From NCBI RefSeq assembly GCF_022788695.1, contig NZ_CP085159.1, forward strand, positions 65,048 to 129,047: a stretch of 64,000 nt of DNA. Reading direction: 5' to 3'. How positions within the stretch are numbered: the first letter of the stretch is position 1; every line of letters begins with the position of its first letter. The notes beneath the pieces are model-generated. The model had not been told where the DNA came from. It saw only the letters and a list, made by a program, of their open reading frames with translations, and did no database searches. The stretch is from Pseudosulfitobacter sp. DSM 107133 (lineage in GTDB: Bacteria > Pseudomonadota > Alphaproteobacteria > Rhodobacterales > Rhodobacteraceae). A program made the position numbers and the translations under genes. Below are positions 44,967 through 53,730 of this stretch, in pieces.

Positions 44967-46540
44967 CAGTAACTGTCGGAGAGAAAGACGATAACCGGCA
45001 AGTCGCGCGTGCACCTCTGCTGGTTCACGCCGGGATAGGTGTTTGCCTCGGTGCGCTTACTGTCCTGACTCTTCCACCCTTCTCCTTTCTCATACTTGCT
45101 CCGGCGACCTACGGAGCCTTGTTTCTTATTTTGCGAGGGCTTCGCTCTTTTCGCGCTGCGGTCACTGGTTGGACGTTTGGTCTGGGGTATTTCGCCGCTG
45201 GGATCTTCTGGATCGCGGAGAGCTTTTTTGTGGATGCGGACCGCTTTGGTCTGCTTGCCATTCCTGCGGTCGCCGGGTTAAGCGCGCTGCTTGCGTTCTT
45301 TCCCGCACTGGCCTCTTTCGCGTTTGCAGTGTTGGCGCGGTCGCGATTGTCTGAAGGTCTGGCCAGCCCTCTGCTCTTTGCAACATGCTGGACCGCCGCC
45401 GAATGGTTGCGCGGGCATGTCCTGACGGGATTCCCCTGGAACCTGTCAAGTTATGCGCTCGTCGAATATGAGCCGCTGCGGCAACCGGCGGCGTGGATTG
45501 GCAGTTACGGTCTCGGCTTTCTCTTTGTTTTTCTGGTTGTTCTGCCAACCCATCTGATTGCCAGTCGCAATAGTAGACGTCCGTGGGGCCTGGTCTTGGC
45601 GCTTGGGTTTGCCGCAAGCCTTTGGGGTGCAGGGCAAACCCGTCTCTGGCTTGGCATAGAAGAGCCGACAAACATCACTGTTCGGATTGTTCAGGGAAAC
45701 GTGCCGCAGCAAGACAAGTGGCGTCCGGAACTGCGAGAAGAAACCGTATCACGGTACATTGACCTGTCGAGCCAGGGTGACGTTCCTGACATCGTATTGT
45801 GGCCTGAAACGGCCTATCCGGGGTTTCTGGACGAGGTTGAAGCAGATCGTCAGAGGATCATGCGCGCGCTCCCCCAATCAAGCATCCTCATGACCGGTGT
45901 GCCAGACCGGGTCGCGTCGGGCGCCAACACCCTCTACTTCAATACCGTCCAGGCATATGACACAAAGGGGCGCAGCCTTGGTGGCTATGCGAAACACAAA
46001 CTGGTTCCTTTCGGCGAGTATGTTCCTTTTCGAAAATGGCTACCGTTTGAGCGTCTGACCGAAAGTCTTGGGGATTTTACACCGGGCCCAGGGCCACGCA
46101 CCTTAGCCTTGCCTAGAATACCTTTTGTTGGCGTTGCGATATGCTACGAGATCATTTTTCCGGGTCATGTGGTCGATGATGCCATTCGTCCGGACTGGAT
46201 ATTCAATGCCACAAACGATGCATGGTTTGGAACATCAATCGGACCGGAACAGCATTTGGCGGCGGCACGGATGCGCGCTGTCGAAGAAGGCTTGCCAGTG
46301 CTTCGCGCCGCAAACACCGGCATTTCCGCAGTCATTGATGCCAGAGGCCGCGTGTTGGCCAGCCTTGACCTTGAGCAGACTGGAGTCCTAGACGTGCCTC
46401 TGCCCCCGGCCCTGCCAAGGACACTCTATGCCCGCTTCGGTGACTGGACGCTTTTGTCGCTGGTTTTGACATGTTGGTTTCTGGGTGTAGGCCTGCCTGC
46501 TATCGCAAAGAAGTTATTGGCCACTCGGAAAGGGGTCTGA
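44963..46540 (+). CDS. lnt: Apolipoprotein N-acyltransferase Lnt
   Basis: About 525 aa. Six to eight membrane helices and a nitrilase domain with the catalytic triad Glu (WPETAYPGF), Lys (KHKLVPFGEYVPF) and Cys (AICYEIIFP). It adds the third acyl chain to lipoproteins. Coupling to lspA by overlap means both final lipoprotein-processing steps are induced together. Confidence 0.94.
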   Translation: MTVTVGEKDDNRQVARAPLLVHAGIGVCLGALTVLTLPPFSFLILAPATYGALFLILRGLRSFRAAVTGWTFGLGYFAAGIFWIAESFFVDADRFGLLAIPAVAGLSALLAFFPALASFAFAVLARSRLSEGLASPLLFATCWTAAEWLRGHVLTGFPWNLSSYALVEYEPLRQPAAWIGSYGLGFLFVFLVVLPTHLIASRNSRRPWGLVLALGFAASLWGAGQTRLWLGIEEPTNITVRIVQGNVPQQDKWRPELREETVSRYIDLSSQGDVPDIVLWPETAYPGFLDEVEADRQRIMRALPQSSILMTGVPDRVASGANTLYFNTVQAYDTKGRSLGGYAKHKLVPFGEYVPFRKWLPFERLTESLGDFTPGPGPRTLALPRIPFVGVAICYEIIFPGHVVDDAIRPDWIFNATNDAWFGTSIGPEQHLAAARMRAVEEGLPVLRAANTGISAVIDARGRVLASLDLEQTGVLDVPLPPALPRTLYARFGDWTLLSLVLTCWFLGVGLPAIAKKLLATRKGV

Positions 46541-46541
46541 C

Positions 46542-46709
46542 GTGATTGTAATCATTATGACATTAATCGGGGCGTTCTGGGGCGCATACCTTGCAAAAAA
46601 ACGTAAAGGCAATCGACTTGACATCGCTCAACATGCTGCGAGTTCTGCCATTCTGTTTTGTTTGATCGGATTGTTTGCCACGATCATGATCGCCCGGATT
46701 CTTGGATAG
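46542..46709 (+). CDS. Small two-helix membrane protein, 55 aa
   Basis: GTG 46542 lies one base after the lnt stop with AGGGG upstream; ATG 46557 is an alternative. Two helices (VIIMTLIGAFWGAYLA and ILFCLIGLFATIMIARIL) are joined by a basic hydrophilic loop (KKRKGNRLDIAQH). No family recognised. The position at the end of the envelope operon suggests a role with Lnt/LspA (inference). Confidence 0.65.
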   Translation: MIVIIMTLIGAFWGAYLAKKRKGNRLDIAQHAASSAILFCLIGLFATIMIARILG

Positions 46710-46868
46710 TCTGGTTGTTGGGCGGCGTTGTGGGTAATTCAACCGGCTGTCCGGTTCGAGCGATCGAGTCCCCTTCGATGCTCGCTATGGTTCTCGTGAT
46801 GGCGATACCCGTCCTGCAACTTTACTGAACACCAATGGTCGACGGCTCAGCCCATTTTTGGACCAGGA

Positions 46869-47330
46869 TCAATCGGATCCCTTGATATGGTTTTCGAAAG
46901 CTATCAACGTTGCCTCGCTGACATGGTGTTCGATGCCTTCGGCATCACGCTCGGCCGTTACTTCGTCAATCCCGAGGCTTTGCAGAAATGCGACCACGAT
47001 CCTGTGGCGCCTGCGGCAGGCCTCAGCGAGGGCCTGGCCTCTTTCGGTCAGGAAAATCGAGCGGTATTTTTCACGGCGCACCAGCCCTGCTTGCTTCAGG
47101 CGCGAGATGTTCTTGGTCACCGTCGGTGCTTTGACCCCCAGCCGCTCTGCGATATCGACCGGTCGCGCCTCCCCATGGGCTTCAATCAACTCCGCGATCA
47201 GCTCCACATAATCTTCCGCCATCTCGCTTTCATGCGCATTGCGCACGTTGGCGAATCCGTCGGCCTGGGCTTCGGGATCGCGGGAATCAGGCGTGAAATC
47301 TTCACGCGTCTGTGATGCGCCGGACGACAT
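46869..47330 (-). CDS. mntR: MntR-type DtxR-family metalloregulator
   Basis: About 153 aa. Winged helix (EARPVDIAERLGVKAPTVTKNI) and metal-binding dimerisation region (FLQSLGIDEVTAERDAEGIEHHVS). Length and the EHHVS motif fit MntR. ATG 47330 starts the protein; the longer frame reads through the promoter. It represses genes when Mn(II) is sufficient. Divergent from the peroxidase gene across a perfect palindrome. Confidence 0.88.
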   Translation of the reverse strand: MSSGASQTREDFTPDSRDPEAQADGFANVRNAHESEMAEDYVELIAELIEAHGEARPVDIAERLGVKAPTVTKNISRLKQAGLVRREKYRSIFLTERGQALAEACRRRHRIVVAFLQSLGIDEVTAERDAEGIEHHVSEATLIAFENHIKGSD

Positions 47331-47385
47331 ATGACGACTTTGCCCGATGGTTGATGGATTGACAACAAGTTGGCTTTGGGTAGAT

Positions 47386-47405
47386 AAGTTAGACACGTCT
47401 AACTT
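47386..47405. promoter_or_regulatory. Perfect 20-bp palindrome, probable MntR operator
   Basis: AAGTTAGAC-ac-GTCTAACTT, symmetric over all nine positions each side. It ends 5 bp before ATG 47411, so a bound repressor would block the peroxidase-ABC operon and possibly mntR. Confidence 0.8.
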
Positions 47406-47410
47406 TTTGA

Positions 47411-49303
47411 ATGGAGCCGCCTGTGATCCATCACGTCCTGCGCGTGATCCTCTACGCGATTGTCACCGCTTCGGTGTTGGCTGGTCCCTCTTTGGCAACA
47501 CCCGCCAAGGAAGCCCCCTGGCTGCCCGAAGCGGCCGCCTATCGCCTGACGCTGTTTCTGGGCAATCTCGCGCCGGTCCCGTGGGACAAAGTGGAACAAG
47601 CCTGGACCGAGCCCTATCGCGGATCGGAGTATCGTCTCGGAGCCCTTGACTGGCTGGACCGAGAAAGCGCCATTGATGTCGGTGATCTGTCCGACGCGAT
47701 TGGCAGGCAGGATCGGCATGCCGTTCATGTGGCAGCCACCCGCCTCATCGCGCTGAGAATTGAAGAAGAGCTGGATGCAGCCATTGCTGCCGATAACCCG
47801 GCGGTATCGCAACAGGCAGTGGCCACTGCCAAGGAGCTTTACCGCGCGTTTGCCGACCATATCAAAGCCGCAGACCCTGATGCGGCCCGGACACTGGGTC
47901 GGGCGTGGCTGGAACTCAACAATGCCACAGGCTCGGCCGGCGTGCTCGGCGCTGGCGCCAAGGATAGGAATGTTGAGGAAATGACTGCCGCGCGCGCGGA
48001 AATTTCAGCCTATCTGGCCGAAAATTACCTCGTCGCGGATCCTGCCCTGCGCCAGACGCTGACTGCCGTGCCCGAGGCGATTGCCCGAACCGGACAGCCG
48101 GTTGAATTGCCCGCCGCTCTGCCCCCCGGCTCAGACATCTTCGATCAGGACCCTCTACCACTTCTCGTGCTCAATTTCGAGGAGCAGGGGATCGACGAAA
48201 CCGACCTGCCCCTCATCGTCTACGGTGACATGCTGTTTGACAGTGCAGAGATATTCGGCGGACCGGCCCGCGATCTGGGCATAGCCTGTTCGACTTGTCA
48301 CAATCGCTCGGACATCAATCAGCGATTTTTCATTCCCGGTGCCAGTCACCAGCCCGGAGCAGTCGACGTGGATGGCGCTTTCTTCAACCCGATGTTCAAC
48401 GACCGCCGCGATGATCCGATCGATATCCCAAGCCTGCGCGGGCTGCGCTTTACCGGACCTTACGGGCGAGACGGTCGTTTCGCGTCGCTGCGGGATTTCT
48501 CCCGCAACGTGATCGTCAATGAATTCGCTGGCGAAGAACCCACACCCTTCATGCTGGACGCACTCGTGGCCTACATGACCGAGTTCGATTTCCTGCCCAA
48601 TTCCCTGGTCACCGGCGACGGCCAGTTGACGGAGGCCGCGCCGGATGCTGCGCGGCGTGGCGAAGAGGTATTCAACCGCCCCTTCGTCGGAATGGGCAAC
48701 CAATCCTGTGCCAGCTGCCATACGCCATCCGGCAACTTTCTTGATCGCAAATCGCACGACATCGGATCGGTGGCTGCGGCTTACGAAGGGTCACATGCAG
48801 GTGCCCTCGACACGCCCACCTTGCTCGGTACGCTCTACACAGCGCCGTATTTCCACGACGGTCCCCTGCCGACGCTGGCAAGTGTTGTGGATTGGTTCGA
48901 CGAGACAAAGAACCTTGGCCTGACCGATGCCGAGCGGTCGGACCTGACCGCCTATCTGGAAACGGTTGGCGCAGCCGATGAGCCATACGAGGCTTTCGAT
49001 ACCGCGAACACGCCCTTCCGTCTGGCCTTCGCCGAACTCACGACCTTTGCCTCGACGCTCGACACGCTTCTACCGAAACGCGATGCGCAGCACATCCTGG
49101 TCCTGACCGACACGGTTGCGGCCGATCTTGCGGCCGATGCAGGCACGATGGCCAATCTTTCGTCGCGGCCCGAGGTCTACGCACTGGCCGAGCGCTTGGC
49201 AGAGGTCGGCGCAGCCGTTCGGGCAGAGAACTGGGCGGCCGCGGAAACGAGTTGGAGTCTGTTCAAGACGGATGCCGCCGCCATAGAAGAAAAGGCGTTT
49301 TGA
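47411..49303 (+). CDS. Di-heme cytochrome c peroxidase/MauG-like protein with long extensions
   Basis: About 630 aa. Signal peptide, then about 250 helical residues of unknown type, followed by a peroxidase core with two heme motifs: CSTCH (293-297) and CASCH (433-437). A helical tail of about 100 residues ends the protein. Typical CcpA/MauG proteins have 330-400 residues, so the flanks are extra. It reduces peroxide or oxidises a protein or metal substrate. Overlaps the next gene by one base; co-operonic with an ABC transporter under the MntR-like palindrome. Confidence 0.85.
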   Translation: MEPPVIHHVLRVILYAIVTASVLAGPSLATPAKEAPWLPEAAAYRLTLFLGNLAPVPWDKVEQAWTEPYRGSEYRLGALDWLDRESAIDVGDLSDAIGRQDRHAVHVAATRLIALRIEEELDAAIAADNPAVSQQAVATAKELYRAFADHIKAADPDAARTLGRAWLELNNATGSAGVLGAGAKDRNVEEMTAARAEISAYLAENYLVADPALRQTLTAVPEAIARTGQPVELPAALPPGSDIFDQDPLPLLVLNFEEQGIDETDLPLIVYGDMLFDSAEIFGGPARDLGIACSTCHNRSDINQRFFIPGASHQPGAVDVDGAFFNPMFNDRRDDPIDIPSLRGLRFTGPYGRDGRFASLRDFSRNVIVNEFAGEEPTPFMLDALVAYMTEFDFLPNSLVTGDGQLTEAAPDAARRGEEVFNRPFVGMGNQSCASCHTPSGNFLDRKSHDIGSVAAAYEGSHAGALDTPTLLGTLYTAPYFHDGPLPTLASVVDWFDETKNLGLTDAERSDLTAYLETVGAADEPYEAFDTANTPFRLAFAELTTFASTLDTLLPKRDAQHILVLTDTVAADLAADAGTMANLSSRPEVYALAERLAEVGAAVRAENWAAAETSWSLFKTDAAAIEEKAF

Positions 49304-50175
49304 TGATGCCTCGCTTGAATCGCCGTCACCTTCTTATTCTCGCAGCGGCCGGTCTTGTCTCGCAGCCGATGCCTGCTCTGGCGCAGTCTGGCCCGTTGCG
49401 CCTGGCCTTTATACCGCAGGAGAACCCCGACAAGCTTCTGGGCGATATCAAGGCGATCACCGCCTGGCTTTCGTCTGAAATCGGTGTGCCAGTCGAAGGG
49501 TTCGTTACCATCGACCACGCGGCGGCCGTCGAAGCATTGCGCAACGGCGATGCCGATATTTCCTTTATGGGTGCCCTACCCTTCGTTCTGGCCGAAAGGG
49601 AAATCGGTGCCATCCCGCTCTTGTCAGAGGTCTACCGCGATACGCCCAGTTATACGGGCCGCGTCTTTGTGCGCCGTGACAGCGGCTTCAAGATGCTGGC
49701 CGATCTGGAAGGTCGCGACATCGCCTTTGCCGACCCGATTTCGGAATCGGGATACATGTACCCCCTGGCCGAGTTTGAGCGCGCAGGCCTGGTATCCAGC
49801 CCGGATGCGGCAGAGGACTTCTTTGGCCGCATTTTCTTTGCCGGTGGCTACCAACAGGCAATGCAGGCGATGGCGGAGGGCCTGGTCGATGCAGCCGGGG
49901 CCAGCCAATACGCCGACCTTCTTCTCACCCCCGAGCAGCAATCTCAGGTTACTTGGATCGCGGAAAGCGATGCCATTCCAAGCCATGTCGTCATCGCACG
50001 TCCCGAACTGGACGCGGAGCTTCGCGAGAACTTCGTTGCCGCGATGATGAAGCTCAACATGCCAGAACACCGCGACAAACTCCGCTATCTCTACGGCCCG
50101 GATGGCTATGTCGAAGCCGACCCTTCGGTGTTCGACGGTGTGCGGACTATGGCGCAGCGCTTCGGATTACTATGA
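49303..50175 (+). CDS. PhnD-like ABC transporter substrate-binding protein
   Basis: About 290 aa. Export signal with Arg pair (NRRHLLILAAAGLVS), then a PhnD/type 2 periplasmic fold (GDADISFMGALPFVLAERE, IAFADPISESGYMYPLAEF). The family binds phosphonates, phosphite, phosphate or arsenite. The MntR-type context raises metal or another ligand as alternatives; specificity cannot be read. Coupled to the peroxidase gene. Confidence 0.88.
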   Translation: MMPRLNRRHLLILAAAGLVSQPMPALAQSGPLRLAFIPQENPDKLLGDIKAITAWLSSEIGVPVEGFVTIDHAAAVEALRNGDADISFMGALPFVLAEREIGAIPLLSEVYRDTPSYTGRVFVRRDSGFKMLADLEGRDIAFADPISESGYMYPLAEFERAGLVSSPDAAEDFFGRIFFAGGYQQAMQAMAEGLVDAAGASQYADLLLTPEQQSQVTWIAESDAIPSHVVIARPELDAELRENFVAAMMKLNMPEHRDKLRYLYGPDGYVEADPSVFDGVRTMAQRFGLL

Positions 50176-50957
50176 TGCAGAACGCCATTCACATCGACGA
50201 TCTGAGCTTCGGCCATCACGGTGCTGAGCAGCGCGCCATCGATCAGGTGTCCCTGCACATAGCCGCCGGGGAGTGCGTTGCCCTTCTTGGTCCTTCCGGA
50301 GCAGGCAAGACCACGCTTTTGACGTTGCTGGATGGACGGTTGCGCGATTGGCAAGGGCGGGTCTCTGTCCTTGGTGTACCATTCGAACCCAACCGTGCGC
50401 TGCCCTTGGAAAAGCGCGCTGAAACAGGTTTCATCTTTCAGGAGTTTGCGCTTGTCGAACGATCGACAGTGATGCGCAACGTCTTGAACGGCAGGCTGGG
50501 CCGGATGCCCGGCTGGCGCGCGTTGCTTGGCAACGTGTCGAAGTCCGACATGGACATAGCCCGATCGGCACTCTCCGACTGCGGCATCGCGGACCTCGCA
50601 GACCGGCGCGTGGACTCGCTCAGTGGCGGCCAGCGCCAGCGGGTGGCAATTGCCCGTTGTCTCGCACAAGAGCCTAAGCTGATCTTCGCGGACGAGCCGG
50701 TCAGCAACCTTGATCCGTCCAGAGCAGCGGACATCCTGACACTTCTCACCAGCGCCGCCCAGGCACGTGGGGCAACGACTGTGTTCTCGTCGCATCAACC
50801 GGAACTGGCACGGCGTTTTGCCGACCGTATCATCGGAATGCGCAACGGGCGGATCGTCTTTGATGTCGCGACGCACGATCTGACGGATGACGCGACGGCG
50901 GCGCTCTATGACGACACCGACCCGGCATCCGGCGCACGGCTCAAGGTCGTAAGCTGA
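50172..50957 (+). CDS. PhnC-like ABC transporter ATP-binding protein
   Basis: About 261 aa. Walker A GPSGAGKTTLL, signature LSGGQRQRVAIAR, Walker B LIFADEPVSNLDP. The sequence around the Q-loop (TGFIFQEFALVERSTVMRNV) matches the PhnC branch. Overlaps the binding-protein gene by 4 bp. Confidence 0.93.
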   Translation: MMQNAIHIDDLSFGHHGAEQRAIDQVSLHIAAGECVALLGPSGAGKTTLLTLLDGRLRDWQGRVSVLGVPFEPNRALPLEKRAETGFIFQEFALVERSTVMRNVLNGRLGRMPGWRALLGNVSKSDMDIARSALSDCGIADLADRRVDSLSGGQRQRVAIARCLAQEPKLIFADEPVSNLDPSRAADILTLLTSAAQARGATTVFSSHQPELARRFADRIIGMRNGRIVFDVATHDLTDDATAALYDDTDPASGARLKVVS

Positions 50958-51715
50958 TGCGGTCGCGCAATCTGGGCGGGTTCTGGGCCGGGATGTTGGT
51001 TGCCGGTGTGGTGCTGTGGTCGCTGATCACCACCGATGTCGAACTGTCCCGACTGCTGTCTGCAGGCCCTCGCATTGCGGATTTCCTTGGCCGCATGTTC
51101 CCGCCGGATCCGACCGTTATGGATGAGATCTGGAAGGGGAGCGCCGAGACGCTGCGGATCGCGATCCTCGGTACTGTCGGTGCGGTGATCCTTTCCGTTC
51201 CGCTTGGCATCCTCGCCTCCGAGACGATGGTGTCGGCAACGGTGCACCGGCCGATCCGCACTGTTCTGGCATTTATTCGCGCGATCCCGCTGATCCTGGT
51301 GGCAATGCTGATGGTGGGCGCGGTTGGGCTGGGGCCATTGCCCGGCATCATCGCGGTGGCGCTCCACGCGACAGGCATGCTGGCCAAATTCTACGCCGAA
51401 GCGATCGATGGTGTGTCCCGCGCTCCGATTTCCGCTTTGGAAAGTGCCGGAGCCGGGCCGTTGCTGCGTTTACGCCATGCGATCTGGCCGCAAATGGCCC
51501 CTGTTGTAGCGCGGGACACGATCTTTCGGTTCGAGCTGAACCTGCGCGAGTCTCTGATCCTTGGCATTGTCGGGGCAGGTGGAATCGGGTTCTACATTCA
51601 GACCTATGTGCGCTCGTTCCAATACGACAAGGCCGCAAGCGTGACGATTGCAGTGGTCATCATGGTGATCGCCATTGAAGGGATCAATGTTGCGCTGCGC
51701 CGCCGGTTTGCCTGA
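50957..51715 (+). CDS. PhnE-like ABC transporter permease
   Basis: About 252 aa, six helices, with the EAA loop region (AIDGVSRAPISALESAGAG) and REsLILGIVGAGGIGF typical of PhnE permeases. Start overlaps phnC-like stop by one base. It ends the four-gene operon; the convergent transpeptidase gene ends 32 bp on. Confidence 0.92.
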   Translation: MRSRNLGGFWAGMLVAGVVLWSLITTDVELSRLLSAGPRIADFLGRMFPPDPTVMDEIWKGSAETLRIAILGTVGAVILSVPLGILASETMVSATVHRPIRTVLAFIRAIPLILVAMLMVGAVGLGPLPGIIAVALHATGMLAKFYAEAIDGVSRAPISALESAGAGPLLRLRHAIWPQMAPVVARDTIFRFELNLRESLILGIVGAGGIGFYIQTYVRSFQYDKAASVTIAVVIMVIAIEGINVALRRRFA

Positions 51716-51747
51716 TCCGGTTGAGCTTCAGTGAGTCTCAGAAGCTG

Positions 51748-52260
51748 CTAGGCATAAATCTCGATAGGTGTCCCATCGCGCACCATTGCATAGACATCTT
51801 CGACCTGCCGATCGGTGACCGAGATGCATCCAGCCGTCCAGTCCCGCTTGTTCATCGGGTCGATGCCCTTTCGGGGACCGCCATGGATGAAGATATCACC
51901 GCCAGGAGATTTGCCCTGCGCTTCAGCAAAGGCGATATCCTCCTCGTTCGGATAGGAAATTCCGACAGACAGATGAAACAGGCTGTTCGGATTGCGACGG
52001 TCGATGGTGTACGCACCTTCAGGCGTGCGTCCATCGCCCTCGAATTGCTTGTGTCCTTCCGGCGCGAACCCCAAGCCAACCGGATAGGTGCGCAAAACGC
52101 CCTCCGTGCCATCAAGCACCAGCAGTCTTTGCGACTTGTAGAGGCGCACGCGCGTCACTTCTGGACCGTTGTACGAGCGAAACTTGCTGGCGCATCCCGA
52201 GAGAAAGGCCGCCACGCCACCCAAGAGAAAGAAACGTCTCGGAAGTCTGTCAATCATCAC
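51748..52260 (-). CDS. Lipoprotein L,D-transpeptidase (YkuD domain)
   Basis: About 170 aa. Signal with lipobox FLSGC after an Arg pair (PRRFFLLGGVAAFLSGC), so it is membrane-anchored by lipid, unlike the other four. YkuD motifs: GDIFIHGGP and WTAGCISVTD, with Ser in place of the usual Arg after Cys-Ile. The upstream sequence is interrupted by an IS element 110 bp away. Confidence 0.87.
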   Translation of the reverse strand: MMIDRLPRRFFLLGGVAAFLSGCASKFRSYNGPEVTRVRLYKSQRLLVLDGTEGVLRTYPVGLGFAPEGHKQFEGDGRTPEGAYTIDRRNPNSLFHLSVGISYPNEEDIAFAEAQGKSPGGDIFIHGGPRKGIDPMNKRDWTAGCISVTDRQVEDVYAMVRDGTPIEIYA

Positions 52261-52376
52261 TGCTCGATGCCCCTTTTTCGGACTAATTGATTAAGGCAAG
52301 AATATTAAAAAGTTGATTTTGGATCAACCGTTGCCAGCGAGCGAAAGACTTTCCAACTGCTGCGGGCGTGCATGAA

Positions 52377-53711
52377 GAGAGTGTCCGACCTTCTGTGTAT
52401 GAGTAATATGGCCCATGCTTCACCAACGAAGGAGCATGACTGCAATGACAATTTCCAAGGAACTACTGGACGAGCTGCTCAGCGGCGTTGAACGACCTGA
52501 GGATTTACTCGGCGACAAAGGCCTGATGAAGGAACTGAAGGTCCGGCTGATGGAACGGATGTTGGGCGCGGAACTGACCGAGCATCTGGGCTATGAGCCA
52601 CATGGTGAGCCTGCCAGCCAGCAGGCCAACCGGCGTAATGGGGCGACGCGCAAAGTGCTGAAGGGCAACGACGGTGCGGTGCCGATTGACATCCCACGAG
52701 ACCGGGAAGGCAGTTTCGAACCTGAGCTGATCCAGAAGGGCCAAACCCGGATCGACGGGATGGATGACAAGATCATCGGGCTTTATGCTGCAGGTTTGTC
52801 GACCCGCGATATCCGCGCCCACCTTGAAGAGGTTTATGGCCTGAAGGTTTCCGCCGACCTGGTCAGTCGCGTCACCGATGCGGTTCTGGAGGAGGTTTCA
52901 GATTGGCAAAACCGTGCCTTGGAACCAGTTTATCCTATCGTTTTTCTCGACGCTCTCAGGGTCAAAATCCGCGACGCTGAAAGTCGCCAGGTTAAAAACA
53001 AGGCCGTCTACGTGGCCTTGGGGGTCACCGCGGAGGGTGAACGCGAGGTTCTGGGCCTGTGGATCGCGGCCAACGAGGGGGCCAAATTCTGGCTGTCGAT
53101 CATGAACAACCTGCGCAATCGGGGCGTCGAAGACATCCTGATCGCCGTCGTCGATGGCCTTAAGGGCTTCCCTGACGCCATCAACGCAGCCTTCCCCGAT
53201 ACGACTGTGCAAACCTGCATCGTGCACCTTGTGCGCCACTCCCTGAACTTCTGCGGCTGGAAAGACCGCAAGGCCGTGGCCAAAGACCTGCGTCGGGTTT
53301 ATCAGGCGGTGGACGACGAGGAAGCCGCCAAAGCCTTGGATGATTTCGAAGCTGAATGGGGTACAAAATACCCCTCAATCGCGCCAAGCTGGCGGCGCGC
53401 ATGGCAGGAGGTCATCCCGTTCTTTGCCTTCCCGCCCGCGGTGCGCAAAATCATCTACACCACCAACGCCATAGAAAGTCTGAACCGGGTGATCCGGAAA
53501 ACCACGAAAACACGTGGCAGCTTTCCAACAGATGATGCCGCAACCAAGCTGATCTATTTGGCAATCCGAAAATTCGAGAACACCGGACGGTGTGTCAGGG
53601 AATGGGTTGCTGCCCGAAACCAGTTCGCTATTCTCTACCCTGAACGGTTCAACCGATGACCTGTTTCAACCGCATGGGCTAAGCCTCATACACAGAGTTT
53701 CGGATACTCCC
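52377..53711 (+). mobile_element. IS256-family insertion sequence
   Basis: About 1335 bp. Terminal inverted repeats of about 27 bp: the left end GAGAGTGTCCGACC...CTGTGTATGAG, the right end (reverse) GGGAGTATCCGAAA...CTGTGTATGAG. Flanks TGCATGAA (52369-52376) and TGGATGAA (53712-53719) form an 8-bp target duplication with one mismatch, consistent with IS256-family insertion. The transposase is intact. Confidence 0.88.
52445..53659 (+). CDS. IS256-family transposase
   Basis: About 404 aa. DDE transposase of the Mutator-like type: FLDALRVKIR (first Asp), VVDGLKGFPDAI (second Asp), YTTNAIESLNRVIRK (Glu). AAGGAG is 10 bp before ATG 52445; ATGs at 52415 and 52436 are alternatives. No frameshift is apparent, so it may be active. 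Confidence 0.93.
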   Translation: MTISKELLDELLSGVERPEDLLGDKGLMKELKVRLMERMLGAELTEHLGYEPHGEPASQQANRRNGATRKVLKGNDGAVPIDIPRDREGSFEPELIQKGQTRIDGMDDKIIGLYAAGLSTRDIRAHLEEVYGLKVSADLVSRVTDAVLEEVSDWQNRALEPVYPIVFLDALRVKIRDAESRQVKNKAVYVALGVTAEGEREVLGLWIAANEGAKFWLSIMNNLRNRGVEDILIAVVDGLKGFPDAINAAFPDTTVQTCIVHLVRHSLNFCGWKDRKAVAKDLRRVYQAVDDEEAAKALDDFEAEWGTKYPSIAPSWRRAWQEVIPFFAFPPAVRKIIYTTNAIESLNRVIRKTTKTRGSFPTDDAATKLIYLAIRKFENTGRCVREWVAARNQFAILYPERFNR

Positions 53712-53730
53712 TGGATGAATGTCAACAAGC

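Noticed and set aside
51720..51750. AGCTTC...GAAGCT inverted repeat between convergent phnE-like and transpeptidase genes
   Set aside because: Short stem without a T-run; not called a terminator.
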